Assembly: GCA_947630175.1 (NCBI GenBank)
Contig: CANRGJ010000010.1
Location: forward strand, 32,713-96,712
Length of the DNA: 64,000 nucleotides
Source: an uncultured Ruminiclostridium sp.
GTDB taxonomy: Bacteria; Bacillota; Clostridia; Oscillospirales; Ruminococcaceae
Direction of reading: 5' to 3'
Shown one piece after another: positions 17,501 to 24,346 of the stretch. Each line of letters opens with the position of its first letter. Positions within the stretch are counted from its first letter, which is position 1. The notes under the pieces were generated by a model that made no database searches, was not told where the DNA came from, and saw only the letters and a list, made by a program, of their open reading frames with translations. The position numbers and the translations under genes were made by a program.

Positions 17501-17998
17501 GCTACTATCAACGGTGAAAAAGAGATATTCGCTCCGAAGCACGTTACAATAATTGATACGGTTGATTATGTTGACCTTGCAGTTGGTGAAGAATACGTCG
17601 TGAAGGGTATGCTGATGAACAAGGCAACAGGTAATCCGTATCTTATCAATGGTCTGCCTGTTATGGCGGAAACAAGATTTACAGCAGAAACCGCTGACGG
17701 CAGCATTGAAGTTCCATTTGAATTTGACTTCGACCCTGCTATCACGGAATCTGTTGATTTCGTTGTCTTCCAAGAGCTTTATCTCAGCGGCGCAGAGGAA
17801 GAAAGTGTACTGGCTACCCACGAGGACATCAACGACGAGGGACAGACCATTACAATCAAGCCCAACCCGCCCGAAGAAATACCTAACACTGGCGTAGGAC
17901 TGGCAACAGGACTTACATCGGCGCTTGCGCTTTCGGCGGCGGCAGGAGTAATTGCTATCCTCTCAAAGAAAAAGCGCAAGGAAGATGAGGAAAAGTAA
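11519..17998 (+). CDS. Giant sortase-anchored adhesin: thioester domain, SpaA-like domains, ten VaFE repeats
   Basis: 2159 residues. A signal peptide (about 1-34) is followed by a thioester-type domain with C93 in GYCIDL and Q163 in ATQLLIW, the pair that forms an internal Cys-Gln thioester able to bind host or cell surfaces covalently. Next come SpaA/CnaB-like beta domains (about 350-860), each ending in a T-F-x-N type strand. From about 865 to 2115 there are ten tandem repeats of 110-130 residues starting IGTxATVN and ending H-x-D-I-N-D-x-x-Q-T-I, with the VAFE/VVFE strand: the VaFE type, known for self-formed ester cross-links. The C-terminus has IPNTG (2121-2125), a membrane segment and KKKRK, a sortase signal. 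On an ICE it probably promotes cell contact for mating. No sortase is in the window. Confidence 0.93.
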   Translation: MNKFFKKIVSAVLSVTTAASAIGSTGLAGIVSAAGEHTVDSNYIYYWVGMSELRPAFFVHDLSGKGVYTDEGKEVGNGQYPLLTVDDKYVGYCIDLDSSSGSGETTGFAESSKSIKNKDKIALVLSYGYTGKTKYSSLYSVPAGWAGTEEQAYGNTVERIATQLLIWYFAEGWYNKTGSQYSAENILLAYTSHNTMVTVREAVRTVYRQILNNVNSFDGTKPSFDGSTQTLKYNSSTKNWSLTLTDTNNVVGNFNWTSQNGVTVSVSGNKITFTSSSKISNREFIATRKTDSTFSGYYPNCLVRSSSASGSNYQDCVIPATTDYYNTSVTLNAEDSTGDARIEKVLIDANGKEINPSNREYSTYINALTFRVYTDMMSAVQGTNNNKVLFKGSAGHYTFTTTVDSGVTTELKLNGGGYTDLIGLPTGQYYIREINGLDGWSSDAASDVIGVSVSAGESSSDNTVTFTNTPDVGSIQIQKELIKNGGKYSGSTAEKNTAISNLYFRVFNTAVDGGTHHPTGSPLTFSGTSSDGYKYDEKGSVTELGLNFISAPASQNLPDGSVNITNLPVGEYAVVENKRVDDNWEANTNYIIVEVDKDKNVTAKFVNEITTEGGLSIEKKLTKNGEDYKPSDYQTILSKITFQISANKDMSNPLKFTGTAGSYNYTESGGTSELKLNTSTGKLTALKIPEGTYWVKELGAGGDYSVVGDNPQQVTIKADGSTAKVTFVNNKDTGNGKIIKTFVNNSHKLSAAEIAELAGQIYFTVQNEAGEYIVGSQSALQSADGSNKNYSFSSTTTLVKNATHFAPGIDCTLTITGLPTGTYTVTEYCSAEGYEPTNGAVQTIKVEKGKTAEAKFTNTYRMPEIGTLATINGEKAGYKTAANTTIRIDDVITYQDLITNEKYTVKGVIYDKSTGKPFMVNGKEVTAEKTFTATNANGTVSVSFDIPASVITEKTSLVVFEQLLLGSTVLASHEDINDDGQTVVIHVPEIGTVATVNDEKDVFAKEGTITIKDVISYSDLIQSSRFTAGGDKTYYIKGTLYDKSTGRPFLVDGAQVTATKAFTTETENGTVEMTFTFDASAITKKTDLVVFEELSFHDVIIADEKDINSTSQTITVHTPDIGTTATVNDEKDAFAAEGNITLKDTVAYTDLIVGKSYTVTGVLMNKTTNSPLLVDGKQVTGSATFIAQTANGTVDVYFTFNASGITVKTDVVAYENLYYDGIELAVHADINDRNQTITLHTPDIGTTATVNNEKEIFSADGNITLKDTVAYTDLIVGKSYTVKGVLMDKSTNAPFLVGGKQVESQATFTATTANGSVDVNFTFDVSAISKNTNLVVFEELYLGSTTVKLAEEKNINNPDQTITVHAPTVGTVATVNGEHDTFTANKTITIKDVVSYTDLIVGKSYTVKGVLMDKATGEPFLVNGKEITSATTFTATAANGTANVTFVFDVSAITKNTNLVAYEELYFDQTSRKIAEHKDIEDKGQTITVHNPQIGTTATVGDNEKDDFAVGFVTIKDVVSYTDLVPNKEYKVTGVLMNKNTGKELLIGGNTVTSEATFIPTTADGTVEVTFTFDATELTENTKVVVFEHLYLGTLELTAHTDINDEGQTITLHKPDAQTTAIIGEDKEIFAAFGEITLTDTVDYTDLIIGKTYTVKGKLYDKATNAPFLVDGKEVTAETTFTATTADGSVEVTFTFDVSGITETTDLVAFENMYHDGLEIVVHADINDESQTIKVRTPHITTVATVSGETIVDEKEVFAQGIITVKDIVSYTDLIIGKEYTVKGILIDKSTGEAWIDNTGNPIAGQTTFTAEANEGSVEVTFTFDAQGVDKETDLVVFQKLYNIGIEICNHEDINDAGQTIKMRSPEIGTVAETDNGKKETFAVGEVTIVDTVEYHDLIVGKEYTVTGVLMNKATNKPLLIGGKEVTAETTFTAETTDGEVTVTFTFIADEIVTKTTVVAFETLYHNDVEFAVHADINDEDQTVILHKPSIHTTATINGEKEIFAPKHVTIIDTVDYVDLAVGEEYVVKGMLMNKATGNPYLINGLPVMAETRFTAETADGSIEVPFEFDFDPAITESVDFVVFQELYLSGAEEESVLATHEDINDEGQTITIKPNPPEEIPNTGVGLATGLTSALALSAAAGVIAILSKKKRKEDEEK

Positions 17999-18035
17999 TT
18001 TTTCTTTCATATATTCCACGCTGAGTAAATCAGCA

Positions 18036-18082
18036 CCGCATAAAGGGGCTGTCGTATGACAGTCCCTTTGCTATATGCGGGC
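18036..18082 (+). promoter_or_regulatory. Double hairpin leader element
   Basis: CCGCATA (18,036-18,042) pairs with TATGCGG (18,074-18,080) around a 12-bp stem AAAGGGGCTGTC / GACAGTCCCTTT with one G-U pair. There is no U-run, so it is more a structural or processing element than a classical terminator. Its hairpin followed by ATGCGGGC resembles the leaders at 3843 and 32,461. Confidence 0.5.
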
Positions 18083-18108
18083 AGAAAAAGAAAGGACGTC
18101 AGAAAAAT

Positions 18109-18873
18109 GTGAAAAAGAAATATGAGTATGACTGTTGGCACTGTCCGTATCCGTCTTACAAGGACGACAAAATCATATTCTGCGGCGGTGCTTGTGTTCA
18201 GCGTCTCCTTAACCGGGTAACAAGCCACAACAAACAATGGAAAGGAAAAATTATGACAATAGACAATCAGACTATGAACAGCATAGCAACTTACATGGTT
18301 GATGATATTCGTGAAGATCTTCACTTAAATCTTGCACCTTGCTCAAACGAAAAATTTCTTAATGAATACTTAATCAAAGACCCCAGTTTTTGGGAAATAC
18401 TGCGCAACGAATTTCCTGAAGCAGCGGACACAATGAAGAATTATACAGAACAGGAGCCAGAAACTGTTGAAATTGAAAAACTCCGAAAGCCCGAAATTAA
18501 ACTTGCTGACCCTGAAAAAGAATATGACTGGATCACGGTCGAGGGCGGCGAGATGTCAGCGAAGGAAAAACTGGAATACCTTGCTATGACACGAGAAAAG
18601 CACCCCGAATGGGATATTAAAGGTATGCACCTTAATATCGTTAATGACGCAGGAAAGGAAATGGTTGATATCACCTGCGAATACACTACCAAGCAGTTTG
18701 AGCGTATCAGGCGTATAACAGGTTATCTTGTGGGGGATCAACGTCGCTTTAACGACGCCAAAAAAGCTGAAGTTCTGGACAGAGTTAAGCATGAGATCCC
18801 GCAGCAAGGGCTTGAAGATGTTTACATGGACGGTGGCGAAGGCGAAAGCCCCGCTTTTGTACAATCAATGTAA
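18109..18873 (+). CDS. Unknown ICE protein with N-terminal Cys cluster and the QSM tail
   Basis: 254 residues from a GTG at 18,109. Residues 9-30 hold four cysteines (C-W-H-C ... F-C-G-G-A-C), a likely zinc-binding knuckle. A second start, ATG 18,253, has a better ribosome site (GGAAAGGA) and would give a 206-residue protein lacking the cluster, so two forms or a fusion of a former small gene are possible. The middle is acidic, with a conserved-looking 'YDWITVEGGEMSAKEKLEYL' segment. The last residues, G-E-G-E-S-P-A-F-V-Q-S-M, share the tail of three other ICE proteins. It lies directly upstream of the T4SS genes. I do not recognise the family. Confidence 0.75.
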   Translation: MKKKYEYDCWHCPYPSYKDDKIIFCGGACVQRLLNRVTSHNKQWKGKIMTIDNQTMNSIATYMVDDIREDLHLNLAPCSNEKFLNEYLIKDPSFWEILRNEFPEAADTMKNYTEQEPETVEIEKLRKPEIKLADPEKEYDWITVEGGEMSAKEKLEYLAMTREKHPEWDIKGMHLNIVNDAGKEMVDITCEYTTKQFERIRRITGYLVGDQRRFNDAKKAEVLDRVKHEIPQQGLEDVYMDGGEGESPAFVQSM

Positions 18874-18892
18874 AGTATAAAGGAGGAAAAAC

Positions 18893-19270
18893 ATGAAAAA
18901 CTTTTTAAAAAAATTAGAACAGAAAAAGAATAGAATTATACTGCTGACCTATACAACACTGCTGTCTGCTTTTTGTCTTTCTGCTGCTCCTGCATTTGCA
19001 ACGAGCAGCGGTAGCGGCGCAGGCGGGCTGACTACCGCAGTACAGAGTACATGGGAAACGGCATTGGAACAGATCAAGACCATTGTCAACACCGTGGTTT
19101 TTCCTATAATTGATGCGGTACTGCTTATTTTGCTGTTCGTCAAGGTAGGTACGGCATACTTCGATTACCGCAAAAGCGGACACTTTGAGTTTACTGCGCC
19201 AGCAATCATCTTTGCGTGCCTTATATTTACCCTGACTGCTCCACTGTACATATGGCAGATCATAGGCTAA
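18893..19270 (+). CDS. VirB2-like pilin/TM protein (DUF3852 type)
   Basis: 125 residues with a basic N-terminus, a hydrophobic segment ending in APAFA (about 22-37, signal-peptide like), a short Gly/Ser-rich linker, and two further membrane helices (about 65-85 and 100-120). The size and two-helix mature form resemble VirB2-type subunits and the DUF3852 proteins seen in clostridial conjugative elements. GGAGG precedes the ATG. It starts the block of T4SS genes, followed after 21 bp by a VirB6-like gene. Exact equivalence to VirB2 is inferred. Confidence 0.65.
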   Translation: MKNFLKKLEQKKNRIILLTYTTLLSAFCLSAAPAFATSSGSGAGGLTTAVQSTWETALEQIKTIVNTVVFPIIDAVLLILLFVKVGTAYFDYRKSGHFEFTAPAIIFACLIFTLTAPLYIWQIIG

Positions 19271-19291
19271 TAAATATAAGGGAGGCATAAA

Positions 19292-20143
19292 ATGCTTTCA
19301 TCAATTGTAGCGGCATTTACCGCACCGGATTTCTTCAAAGCACTGTGGGACGGCATTTTACAGTTTGCAATCGAACAGGGCTGGACAGAATTTGGAATAG
19401 TCCTCGCTTACATAGAAAGTTGGGGCACAGAACTGTTTGAGCTTGATTGGATCAAAGGCGCTATTCAGCTTTTTCAACTTTTCGGGTGGGCAATGTTTGT
19501 TGTCGGGGCGGTTTTATCCGCATTTGATCTCGCCATTGAATATCAAAACGGACGGGCAACGATTAAAACCACAGCATTAAATATTCTAAAAGGCTTTTTC
19601 GCTGCTTCTCTGTTCTGTACTGTCCCGATTGAACTTTACAAATTTACAATTCGATTGCAAGGAATTTTTTGCGGAGATTTATCAACAATTTTTGCAAATA
19701 TGCAAAGTTGGGACGATAATATATTTAGCTCCATAGGCAGCCCATTCCTAATACTTTTATCTGGAATAATAATAATATACTGCGTTATCAAAATACTGTT
19801 TGCTACATTTAAAAGAGGCGGCATTTTATTCATTCAAATTGCGGTAGGATCGTTGTATATGTTGTCTATTCCCCGTGGGTACTCAGACGGGTTCAACAAC
19901 TGGGTAAAGCAGGTCATAGCGCTTTGCCTTACAACCTTTCTTCAGACGTCCATGCTATATTTGGCAACAGTCACAATTGAAACTTCAATTCCCGGAACTC
20001 TCTGTCTGCTTTTGGCAGCAAATGAGGTGCCAAGAATAGCTGATAGGTTTGGTATGGATAGCTCCGTCCGCATGAATTTCCACAGCACGTTGTACTCAGC
20101 AAGTATGATTACTAATATGATACGCACTTTCAGCAGAAGGTAG
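19292..20143 (+). CDS. VirB6/TrbL-like conjugation membrane protein
   Basis: 283 residues with about six hydrophobic segments, including about 60-85, 100-125, 150-180 and 190-225, and an N-terminal amphipathic part 'DFFKALWDGILQF'. Polytopic proteins of this size between the pilin-like gene and VirB3/VirB4 homologues are the VirB6-type channel components of Gram-positive T4SSs. GGGAGG lies eight bases before the ATG. The 3' end runs directly into an antisense-RNA promoter at 20,144. Confidence 0.75.
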   Translation: MLSSIVAAFTAPDFFKALWDGILQFAIEQGWTEFGIVLAYIESWGTELFELDWIKGAIQLFQLFGWAMFVVGAVLSAFDLAIEYQNGRATIKTTALNILKGFFAASLFCTVPIELYKFTIRLQGIFCGDLSTIFANMQSWDDNIFSSIGSPFLILLSGIIIIYCVIKILFATFKRGGILFIQIAVGSLYMLSIPRGYSDGFNNWVKQVIALCLTTFLQTSMLYLATVTIETSIPGTLCLLLAANEVPRIADRFGMDSSVRMNFHSTLYSASMITNMIRTFSRR

Positions 20144-20263
20144 TTGACGAATCACGACAAATCTTGTATAATAAAATGTAAGGGAGCCGGTAAAACGGTC
20201 GCCCCCTATAAGTTGGTTAAGAAATAACCGCCCTGTGAGCGTTTTTTGGGCGGTTATTTTCTT
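20144..20263 (+). ncRNA. Orphan type I antitoxin RNA, copy 1
   Basis: Promoter TTGACG (20,144-20,149), 17 bp, TATAAT (20,167-20,172) drives an RNA starting near 20,179 with GGGAGCCGG...CGGTCGCCCCC and ending in the terminator AAATAACCGCCC / GGGCGGTTATTTT (20,222-20,263). The same design recurs at 20,299 and, on the minus strand, at 35,700. Past the terminator only the last codons of a toxin-like frame remain (S-K-R-K-stop on the minus strand), so the toxin of this copy is gone. Confidence 0.7.
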
Positions 20264-20298
20264 TTACTGACTGCAATACAAGTAATGTTTATAGACTG

Positions 20299-20421
20299 TT
20301 GACAAAATAGAAAAAGTTGTGTATAATATAAATAGCAAGGGGAGCCGGTAAACGGTCGCCCCCAAACGGACAATTAAAAAATAACCGCCTGTTTTGAGAG
20401 AGTAGGGCGGTTATTTTCTTT
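20299..20421 (+). ncRNA. Type I antitoxin RNA paired with the small toxin, copy 2
   Basis: Promoter TTGACA (20,299-20,304), 17 bp, TATAAT (20,322-20,327); the RNA of about 88 nt begins near 20,334 (GGGGAGCCGGTAAACGGTC) and ends in the bidirectional terminator 20,377-20,421. Its 3' end overlaps the toxin mRNA tail-to-tail, and its 5' part resembles the toxin leader. This matches convergent type I antitoxins such as RatA (family knowledge). Confidence 0.75.
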
Positions 20422-20512
20422 TATGTAGAGCGTTTGCGGTAATTGCAAGTGATATAATAGCACATACAAGTATGCCTATTTGTATCAGATCGCTTAACGT
20501 AACAAACATCAT
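20411..20512 (-). CDS. Type I toxin, putative holin-like small membrane peptide
   Basis: A 33-residue minus-strand frame beginning MMFVTLSDLIQIGIL, with one transmembrane helix (about 8-28) and a basic end H-K-R-K. This is the pattern of the 'putative holin-like toxin' family. Its mRNA promoter is TTGACA/TAAAAT with 17 bp (20,603-20,575 on the minus strand). The G-rich ribosome site is buried in a CCCCC-GAAA-GGGGG hairpin (20,520-20,533), typical translational silencing for such toxins. The antitoxin RNA converges from the other side. Start could also be the next ATG (20,509). Confidence 0.75.
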   Translation of the reverse strand: MMFVTLSDLIQIGILVCAIISLAITANALHKRK

Positions 20513-20574
20513 ACACATACCCCCTTTCGGGGGCAGGATTGACCGCCTACCGTTTGGCTTCCCTTGCATTATCT

Positions 20575-20603
20575 ATTTTACCACATTTTTCTACATATGT
20601 CAA
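20575..20603 (-). promoter_or_regulatory. Toxin mRNA promoter
   Basis: On the minus strand TTGACA (20,603-20,598), 17 bp, TAAAAT (20,580-20,575). The transcript begins with GCAAGGGAAGCC, similar to the start of the antitoxin RNAs, suggesting the antitoxin arose by duplication of the toxin promoter region. Confidence 0.7.
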
Positions 20604-20667
20604 TTGAATAATTCTTTTAAAGACTGCTTTTGCAGTCTTTTTTATTTCCAGGAAGGAGGCATAATTT

Positions 20668-20940
20668 TTGAAAATCACGTATATTTATCCTCAAAATCTC
20701 AAAGCAGCAGTTAAACTGTGGCTCTGGAATTTCAAGGACTTCGCAATCATTTTTATTGCTGTCCTTATCAGTATTTTTGCTTTGATAAATGGCATTTTTA
20801 TTTTCGCAGTGGCAACTTTTGTTTATGCAATACTCACAATAACGCCGGAAGATACTTCGATTATGGACTTTCTTAAACGTGCGGTCAGATATTTCTTTTC
20901 TGTTCCGCAAACATTTTTTTGGAAGGAGAGGTTGCGGTGA
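20668..20940 (+). CDS. VirB3/PrgI-like T4SS membrane protein
   Basis: 90 residues starting at TTG 20,668, chosen because AAGGAGG lies seven bases upstream and no ATG is available. It has two adjacent hydrophobic helices (about 24-42 and 44-60) flanked by basic and aromatic residues, the design of VirB3/PrgI-type inner-membrane subunits that sit before the VirB4 ATPase gene. It overlaps the next gene by GTGA. Function is inferred from shape and place. Confidence 0.65.
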   Translation: MKITYIYPQNLKAAVKLWLWNFKDFAIIFIAVLISIFALINGIFIFAVATFVYAILTITPEDTSIMDFLKRAVRYFFSVPQTFFWKERLR

Positions 20941-21545
20941 AAGAACAGCAGAAAAAGAAGAACTCAACTCAGGAGCTTTTGGGCTTCAGAAGATTTACCA
21001 AATACGGAATTGAAACAGATAACGGAGAAATGCTGCTGTTTGAAATTGCGCCTATCAACATTTCCGTGCTTTCCTATGAAAACGTAGAAATAATGATACG
21101 TCATTTACAAATGGCTATGGTGACATTTCCTAATATGGAAATATTCTGTACAGACGCCTGCGAATATTTTGATGAAAACAAAGCATATCTGCATAGCCGT
21201 ATAGAGCAGGAAAACAACCCCAAAATCAGAATGTTATTACAGCAGGACATTGATGAACTGGACAATATTCAGTCAGAAACATCAACAACAAGACAATTTA
21301 CTTTCGGTCTGAAATGCGACAGAGGAATGAAGGACGAACAGATCCTTGAACTTGCCAACAAGTTTGAGAAAACGGTATCCGCAGAAACATTTGAAATAAA
21401 GCGTATGAAAAAGGCAGACATCAAGCGTATTCTTGCCATATACTTTGACGTGTCTAAGTACGGCGACCTTATGCCCGACTATGACGGCAATCAATATACA
21501 GACTTAATGCTACCGACTGAACAAACCGATGAAAAGGCTACATAA
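20937..21545 (+). CDS. T4SS accessory protein next to VirB4; QSM tail cut by a nonsense codon
   Basis: About 202 residues from GTG 20,937 (AAGGAG nine bases upstream; the in-frame TTG 20,919 lacks an SD). It contains 'LLGFRRFTKYGIETDNGEM' near the start, a pattern I associate with a protein regularly encoded between PrgI- and VirB4-like genes in clostridial elements; no catalytic motif is visible. The reading frame ends T-D-E-K-A-T-TAA, and the next three codons are TCA ATG TAG. With CAA instead of TAA it would end A-T-Q-S-M, the tail shared by other ICE proteins, so the present stop is probably a C-to-T nonsense change. Confidence 0.7.
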   Translation: MKEQQKKKNSTQELLGFRRFTKYGIETDNGEMLLFEIAPINISVLSYENVEIMIRHLQMAMVTFPNMEIFCTDACEYFDENKAYLHSRIEQENNPKIRMLLQQDIDELDNIQSETSTTRQFTFGLKCDRGMKDEQILELANKFEKTVSAETFEIKRMKKADIKRILAIYFDVSKYGDLMPDYDGNQYTDLMLPTEQTDEKAT

Positions 21546-21551
21546 TCAATG

Positions 21552-21604
21552 TAGTCTTTGTAAATTCACAAAGAAATTTGTGGGTTTACAAAGACTATTT
21601 TTTA
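21552..21604 (+). terminator. Strong hairpin between T4SS genes
   Basis: TAGTCTTTGTAAA (21,552-21,564) pairs with TTTACAAAGACTA (21,585-21,597), with an inner CACAAA/TTTGTG, followed by seven Ts. It lies inside the transfer operon and would reduce expression of VirB4 and later genes relative to the upstream ones, or act as an attenuator. Confidence 0.75.
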
Positions 21605-21622
21605 TAATGAAAGGAGTTAATA

Positions 21623-23455
21623 ATGGCTATCAGAAAAAAGAAAGAACTTACACCAGAACAGGTGGAAACAAATTATGTAAAGGATTTTTTTGACATCATA
21701 TCACCGACCGCTATTAAGTTTTTTGCAGACCACTACGTCGTAGGAAATACATACAGAAGCGTTTGGGCAATAAGAGATTATCCGTCAGTGACAGAGGAAC
21801 AGGCAATACTATCCCGTTTGGCGGATAAAAACGGTGTTACTCTTAAAATCTACAATCGGTTGGTAGAACCAGCTGAACAACAAAGTATATCACAGAACGC
21901 TATGCGGAAAAACACAATGAAAGCAGGTGGAAACAATATCAACGAGGCGTTGGAAGCGCAAAACAATATTGAGCTGATAAATGATATGATAACTGACCAG
22001 ATCAGAAATAAAATACCTCTTTTTCACTGTGCCGTCTTAATCGAATTTCAGGCAAAAGACAAAGAAGAACTTAAGGAATTACAATCAGATGTGGCAATGG
22101 AGCTTACACGTTCCAAGATTTCAGCTGACCACCTTTTTCTTCGGCAACAAGAAGGTTTTCTTTCCGTCTTTCTTACAGGAAAAAATCAGCTTAGAAGTCA
22201 ATTTGAACGGGTACTGCCCGCTACGTCCGTAGCAAATTTATTTCCATTGAACTTTTCAGGAAAAACCGATCCACACGGTATACGGATAGGCAGAGATAAG
22301 TACGGCACTAATATTGTTGTGGACTTTGACCGAAGAACGTCTGACAAAACAAACCCAAATATTTTAATATTGGGCAATCCGGGACAAGGCAAGAGTTTTT
22401 TATTAAAACTGATAGTTGTAAATTTTCGTGAAACCGGAAAGCACATAATTCTGTTGGACGCAGAAGGTGAATACATAGACCTTACTGAAGCGTTAGGCGG
22501 CTGTTATATTGACTTTATGAGTGGTGAATACATCATAAATCCTCTTGAACCTAAATCTTGGAACGATGAACCTGACAAGGCAGACAAGGACGCTCCGGAA
22601 GCCTTCCGTAAGGCTACACGATTAAGTCAGCATATAGCTTTTCTCAAAGATTTTTTCCGTTCCTATAAGGACTTTACCGACGCACAGCTTGATACAATAG
22701 AGATACTTTTATCCAAACTTTACAGCAACTTTGGCATAAATAATTTTACAGATTTTTCAAAGAAAAAGCCTACCGATTACCCCTTAATGGAGGACTTTTA
22801 TAAGCTGGTAGAAGATGAATTTATGAATTATGACAAGAATAAAAAACATATTTACACTGAGGAAATTCTGCAGGAAATATGCCTTGGAATACATTCTATG
22901 TGTGTCGGCTCAGAGAGCAAATACTTTAATGGTTACACTAACATAACCGACGACGCACTGCTTTGTTTCGGAGTTAAAGGACTTATGGACACCAATAAGC
23001 GGCTTAAAAACACAATGCTTTTTAACATCTTGGCATACATGAGCAATGAGCTTCTTAACAAAGGAAATACAATGGCGTCCATTGACGAAATGTATTTATT
23101 CCTCACAAATATGACGGCAATCGAATATATCCGCAATCTTTCAAAGCGTGGAAGGAAGCAGGAATCAGGTATCATTCTTGCAAGTCAAAACGTAGAAGAT
23201 TTTCTCGCTCCGGGCATTAAGGAATACACAAAGCCATTGCTTTCCATTCCGACACACCGTTTTCTGTTTTACCCGGGACAGGTCAACCCAAAGGACTATA
23301 TCGACGCTTTGCAGGTAGCGGAAAATGAATTTGAACTTATAAAATATCCCGAAAGAGGTACTTGTTTTTACTGCTGCGGAAACGAAAGGTATCTCTTGCA
23401 GGTATCGGCTCCTGACTATAAGTCTAAGCTGTTTGGAACAGCAGGCGGGCGTTAA
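21623..23455 (+). CDS. virB4: VirB4-type T4SS ATPase
   Basis: 610 residues. The Walker A motif is GNPGQGKS (about 252-259) and a Walker B-like 'MASIDEMYLFL' lies near 480-490; 'LSKRGRKQESGIILASQN' follows, as in VirB4/TraC-type ATPases. It energises pilus or channel assembly at the cytoplasmic membrane. AAAGGAG precedes the ATG. It is shorter than Gram-negative VirB4 (~800) but normal for Gram-positive ICEs. The following gene starts 24 bp later. Confidence 0.9.
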   Translation: MAIRKKKELTPEQVETNYVKDFFDIISPTAIKFFADHYVVGNTYRSVWAIRDYPSVTEEQAILSRLADKNGVTLKIYNRLVEPAEQQSISQNAMRKNTMKAGGNNINEALEAQNNIELINDMITDQIRNKIPLFHCAVLIEFQAKDKEELKELQSDVAMELTRSKISADHLFLRQQEGFLSVFLTGKNQLRSQFERVLPATSVANLFPLNFSGKTDPHGIRIGRDKYGTNIVVDFDRRTSDKTNPNILILGNPGQGKSFLLKLIVVNFRETGKHIILLDAEGEYIDLTEALGGCYIDFMSGEYIINPLEPKSWNDEPDKADKDAPEAFRKATRLSQHIAFLKDFFRSYKDFTDAQLDTIEILLSKLYSNFGINNFTDFSKKKPTDYPLMEDFYKLVEDEFMNYDKNKKHIYTEEILQEICLGIHSMCVGSESKYFNGYTNITDDALLCFGVKGLMDTNKRLKNTMLFNILAYMSNELLNKGNTMASIDEMYLFLTNMTAIEYIRNLSKRGRKQESGIILASQNVEDFLAPGIKEYTKPLLSIPTHRFLFYPGQVNPKDYIDALQVAENEFELIKYPERGTCFYCCGNERYLLQVSAPDYKSKLFGTAGGR

Positions 23456-23479
23456 TAGGCAGAAAAGAAAGGAAATACT

Positions 23480-24094
23480 ATGACAAAAACAATAGCCGCT
23501 GCCCTTAAAAGAATAATAGAAATGCTCACAAATCCTGATGAAAGAAAGCAAGTTGGAAAACGGATTGCAGCGATTTTTATCATCTTTTTTCTGCTGCTCC
23601 TTTTACCCACACTGATATGTACAAGCGTTGTTTCTTATTTTTTCAGCGGCGAAACCACGGAGGAAAATTGGCAGACATTAGTAAACGCTTTGGACGACGA
23701 ACACAAAGAAGTATTGGAAAAACTTGAGGAAGAATTTGAGGAAAACGATATGCTTGACCGTTGGAACGAAGCAAAAGTCCTGACGGTTTTTTACTTATAT
23801 GATATATCAATTGAGCCAAGTTTTTCTTTCAGAATTAAAGTTTGTTTTAATGGTGACCCTACCACGGAAGAACTGCTTGAAGCTGTTGCAGAAATGTTTG
23901 AAATTGATACAATAGATCAAGAAAATTTTGAAGAACTTGTTGCAATGTATTACATTGAACCGCCGCCAAAACCAGAAGAAACTACTTCTACGGTAACAGC
24001 TACCACACCTGAAACTACAACAGAACCGGATCCGGAAGTGACCACTTCCCCGCCGCCGTGGAGTACAAGTAAACCCATTGATTTTTGGTTTTAA
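23480..24094 (+). CDS. Membrane protein with Pro/Thr-rich end; possible truncated wall-hydrolase protein
   Basis: 204 residues: a basic N-terminus, one transmembrane helix (about 28-52), an acidic extracellular part, then a Pro/Thr linker (about 165-195) that ends abruptly in P-I-D-F-W-F. In related elements the gene after VirB4 often encodes a VirB1-like cell-wall hydrolase with an N-terminal anchor and a linker before the catalytic domain. Here no lysozyme or NlpC/P60 domain follows, so it may be a shortened version; alternatively it is a stand-alone anchor. Confidence 0.55.
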   Translation: MTKTIAAALKRIIEMLTNPDERKQVGKRIAAIFIIFFLLLLLPTLICTSVVSYFFSGETTEENWQTLVNALDDEHKEVLEKLEEEFEENDMLDRWNEAKVLTVFYLYDISIEPSFSFRIKVCFNGDPTTEELLEAVAEMFEIDTIDQENFEELVAMYYIEPPPKPEETTSTVTATTPETTTEPDPEVTTSPPPWSTSKPIDFWF

Positions 24095-24108
24095 CTTTGA
24101 ATCATATA

Positions 24109-24330
24109 TTTTTTTATTCTGCTGACGGTGCTTTTTTCAAAAAATCAAGCAAAATTTTTATTATCAACGGCTCCAATTTTTATAAAAATCATTAAACATT
24201 TTTAAAATTTCAAACGATTTTTGTACTCAGCAACAACAAATTTCACACTGTTTTTTATTCTGCTGAGGGCACTTTTTCAAAAAAAATTCAAGTGAATTTT
24301 CATCGCCAGCGGCTAAAATTTTTAAGAAAA
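24109..24330 (+). repeat. Two diverged ~80-bp direct repeats
   Basis: 24,109-24,189 and 24,251-24,330 share TTTTTTATTCTGCTGA, a T-run with CAAAAAA, and CGGCT...AATTTTTA in the same order, offset by about 141 bp. The second copy ends at the SD of the next gene. The region otherwise holds no gene. It looks like a duplicated gene leader whose first gene copy was lost. Confidence 0.55.
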
Positions 24331-24346
24331 AAGGAGGTACATTTCA

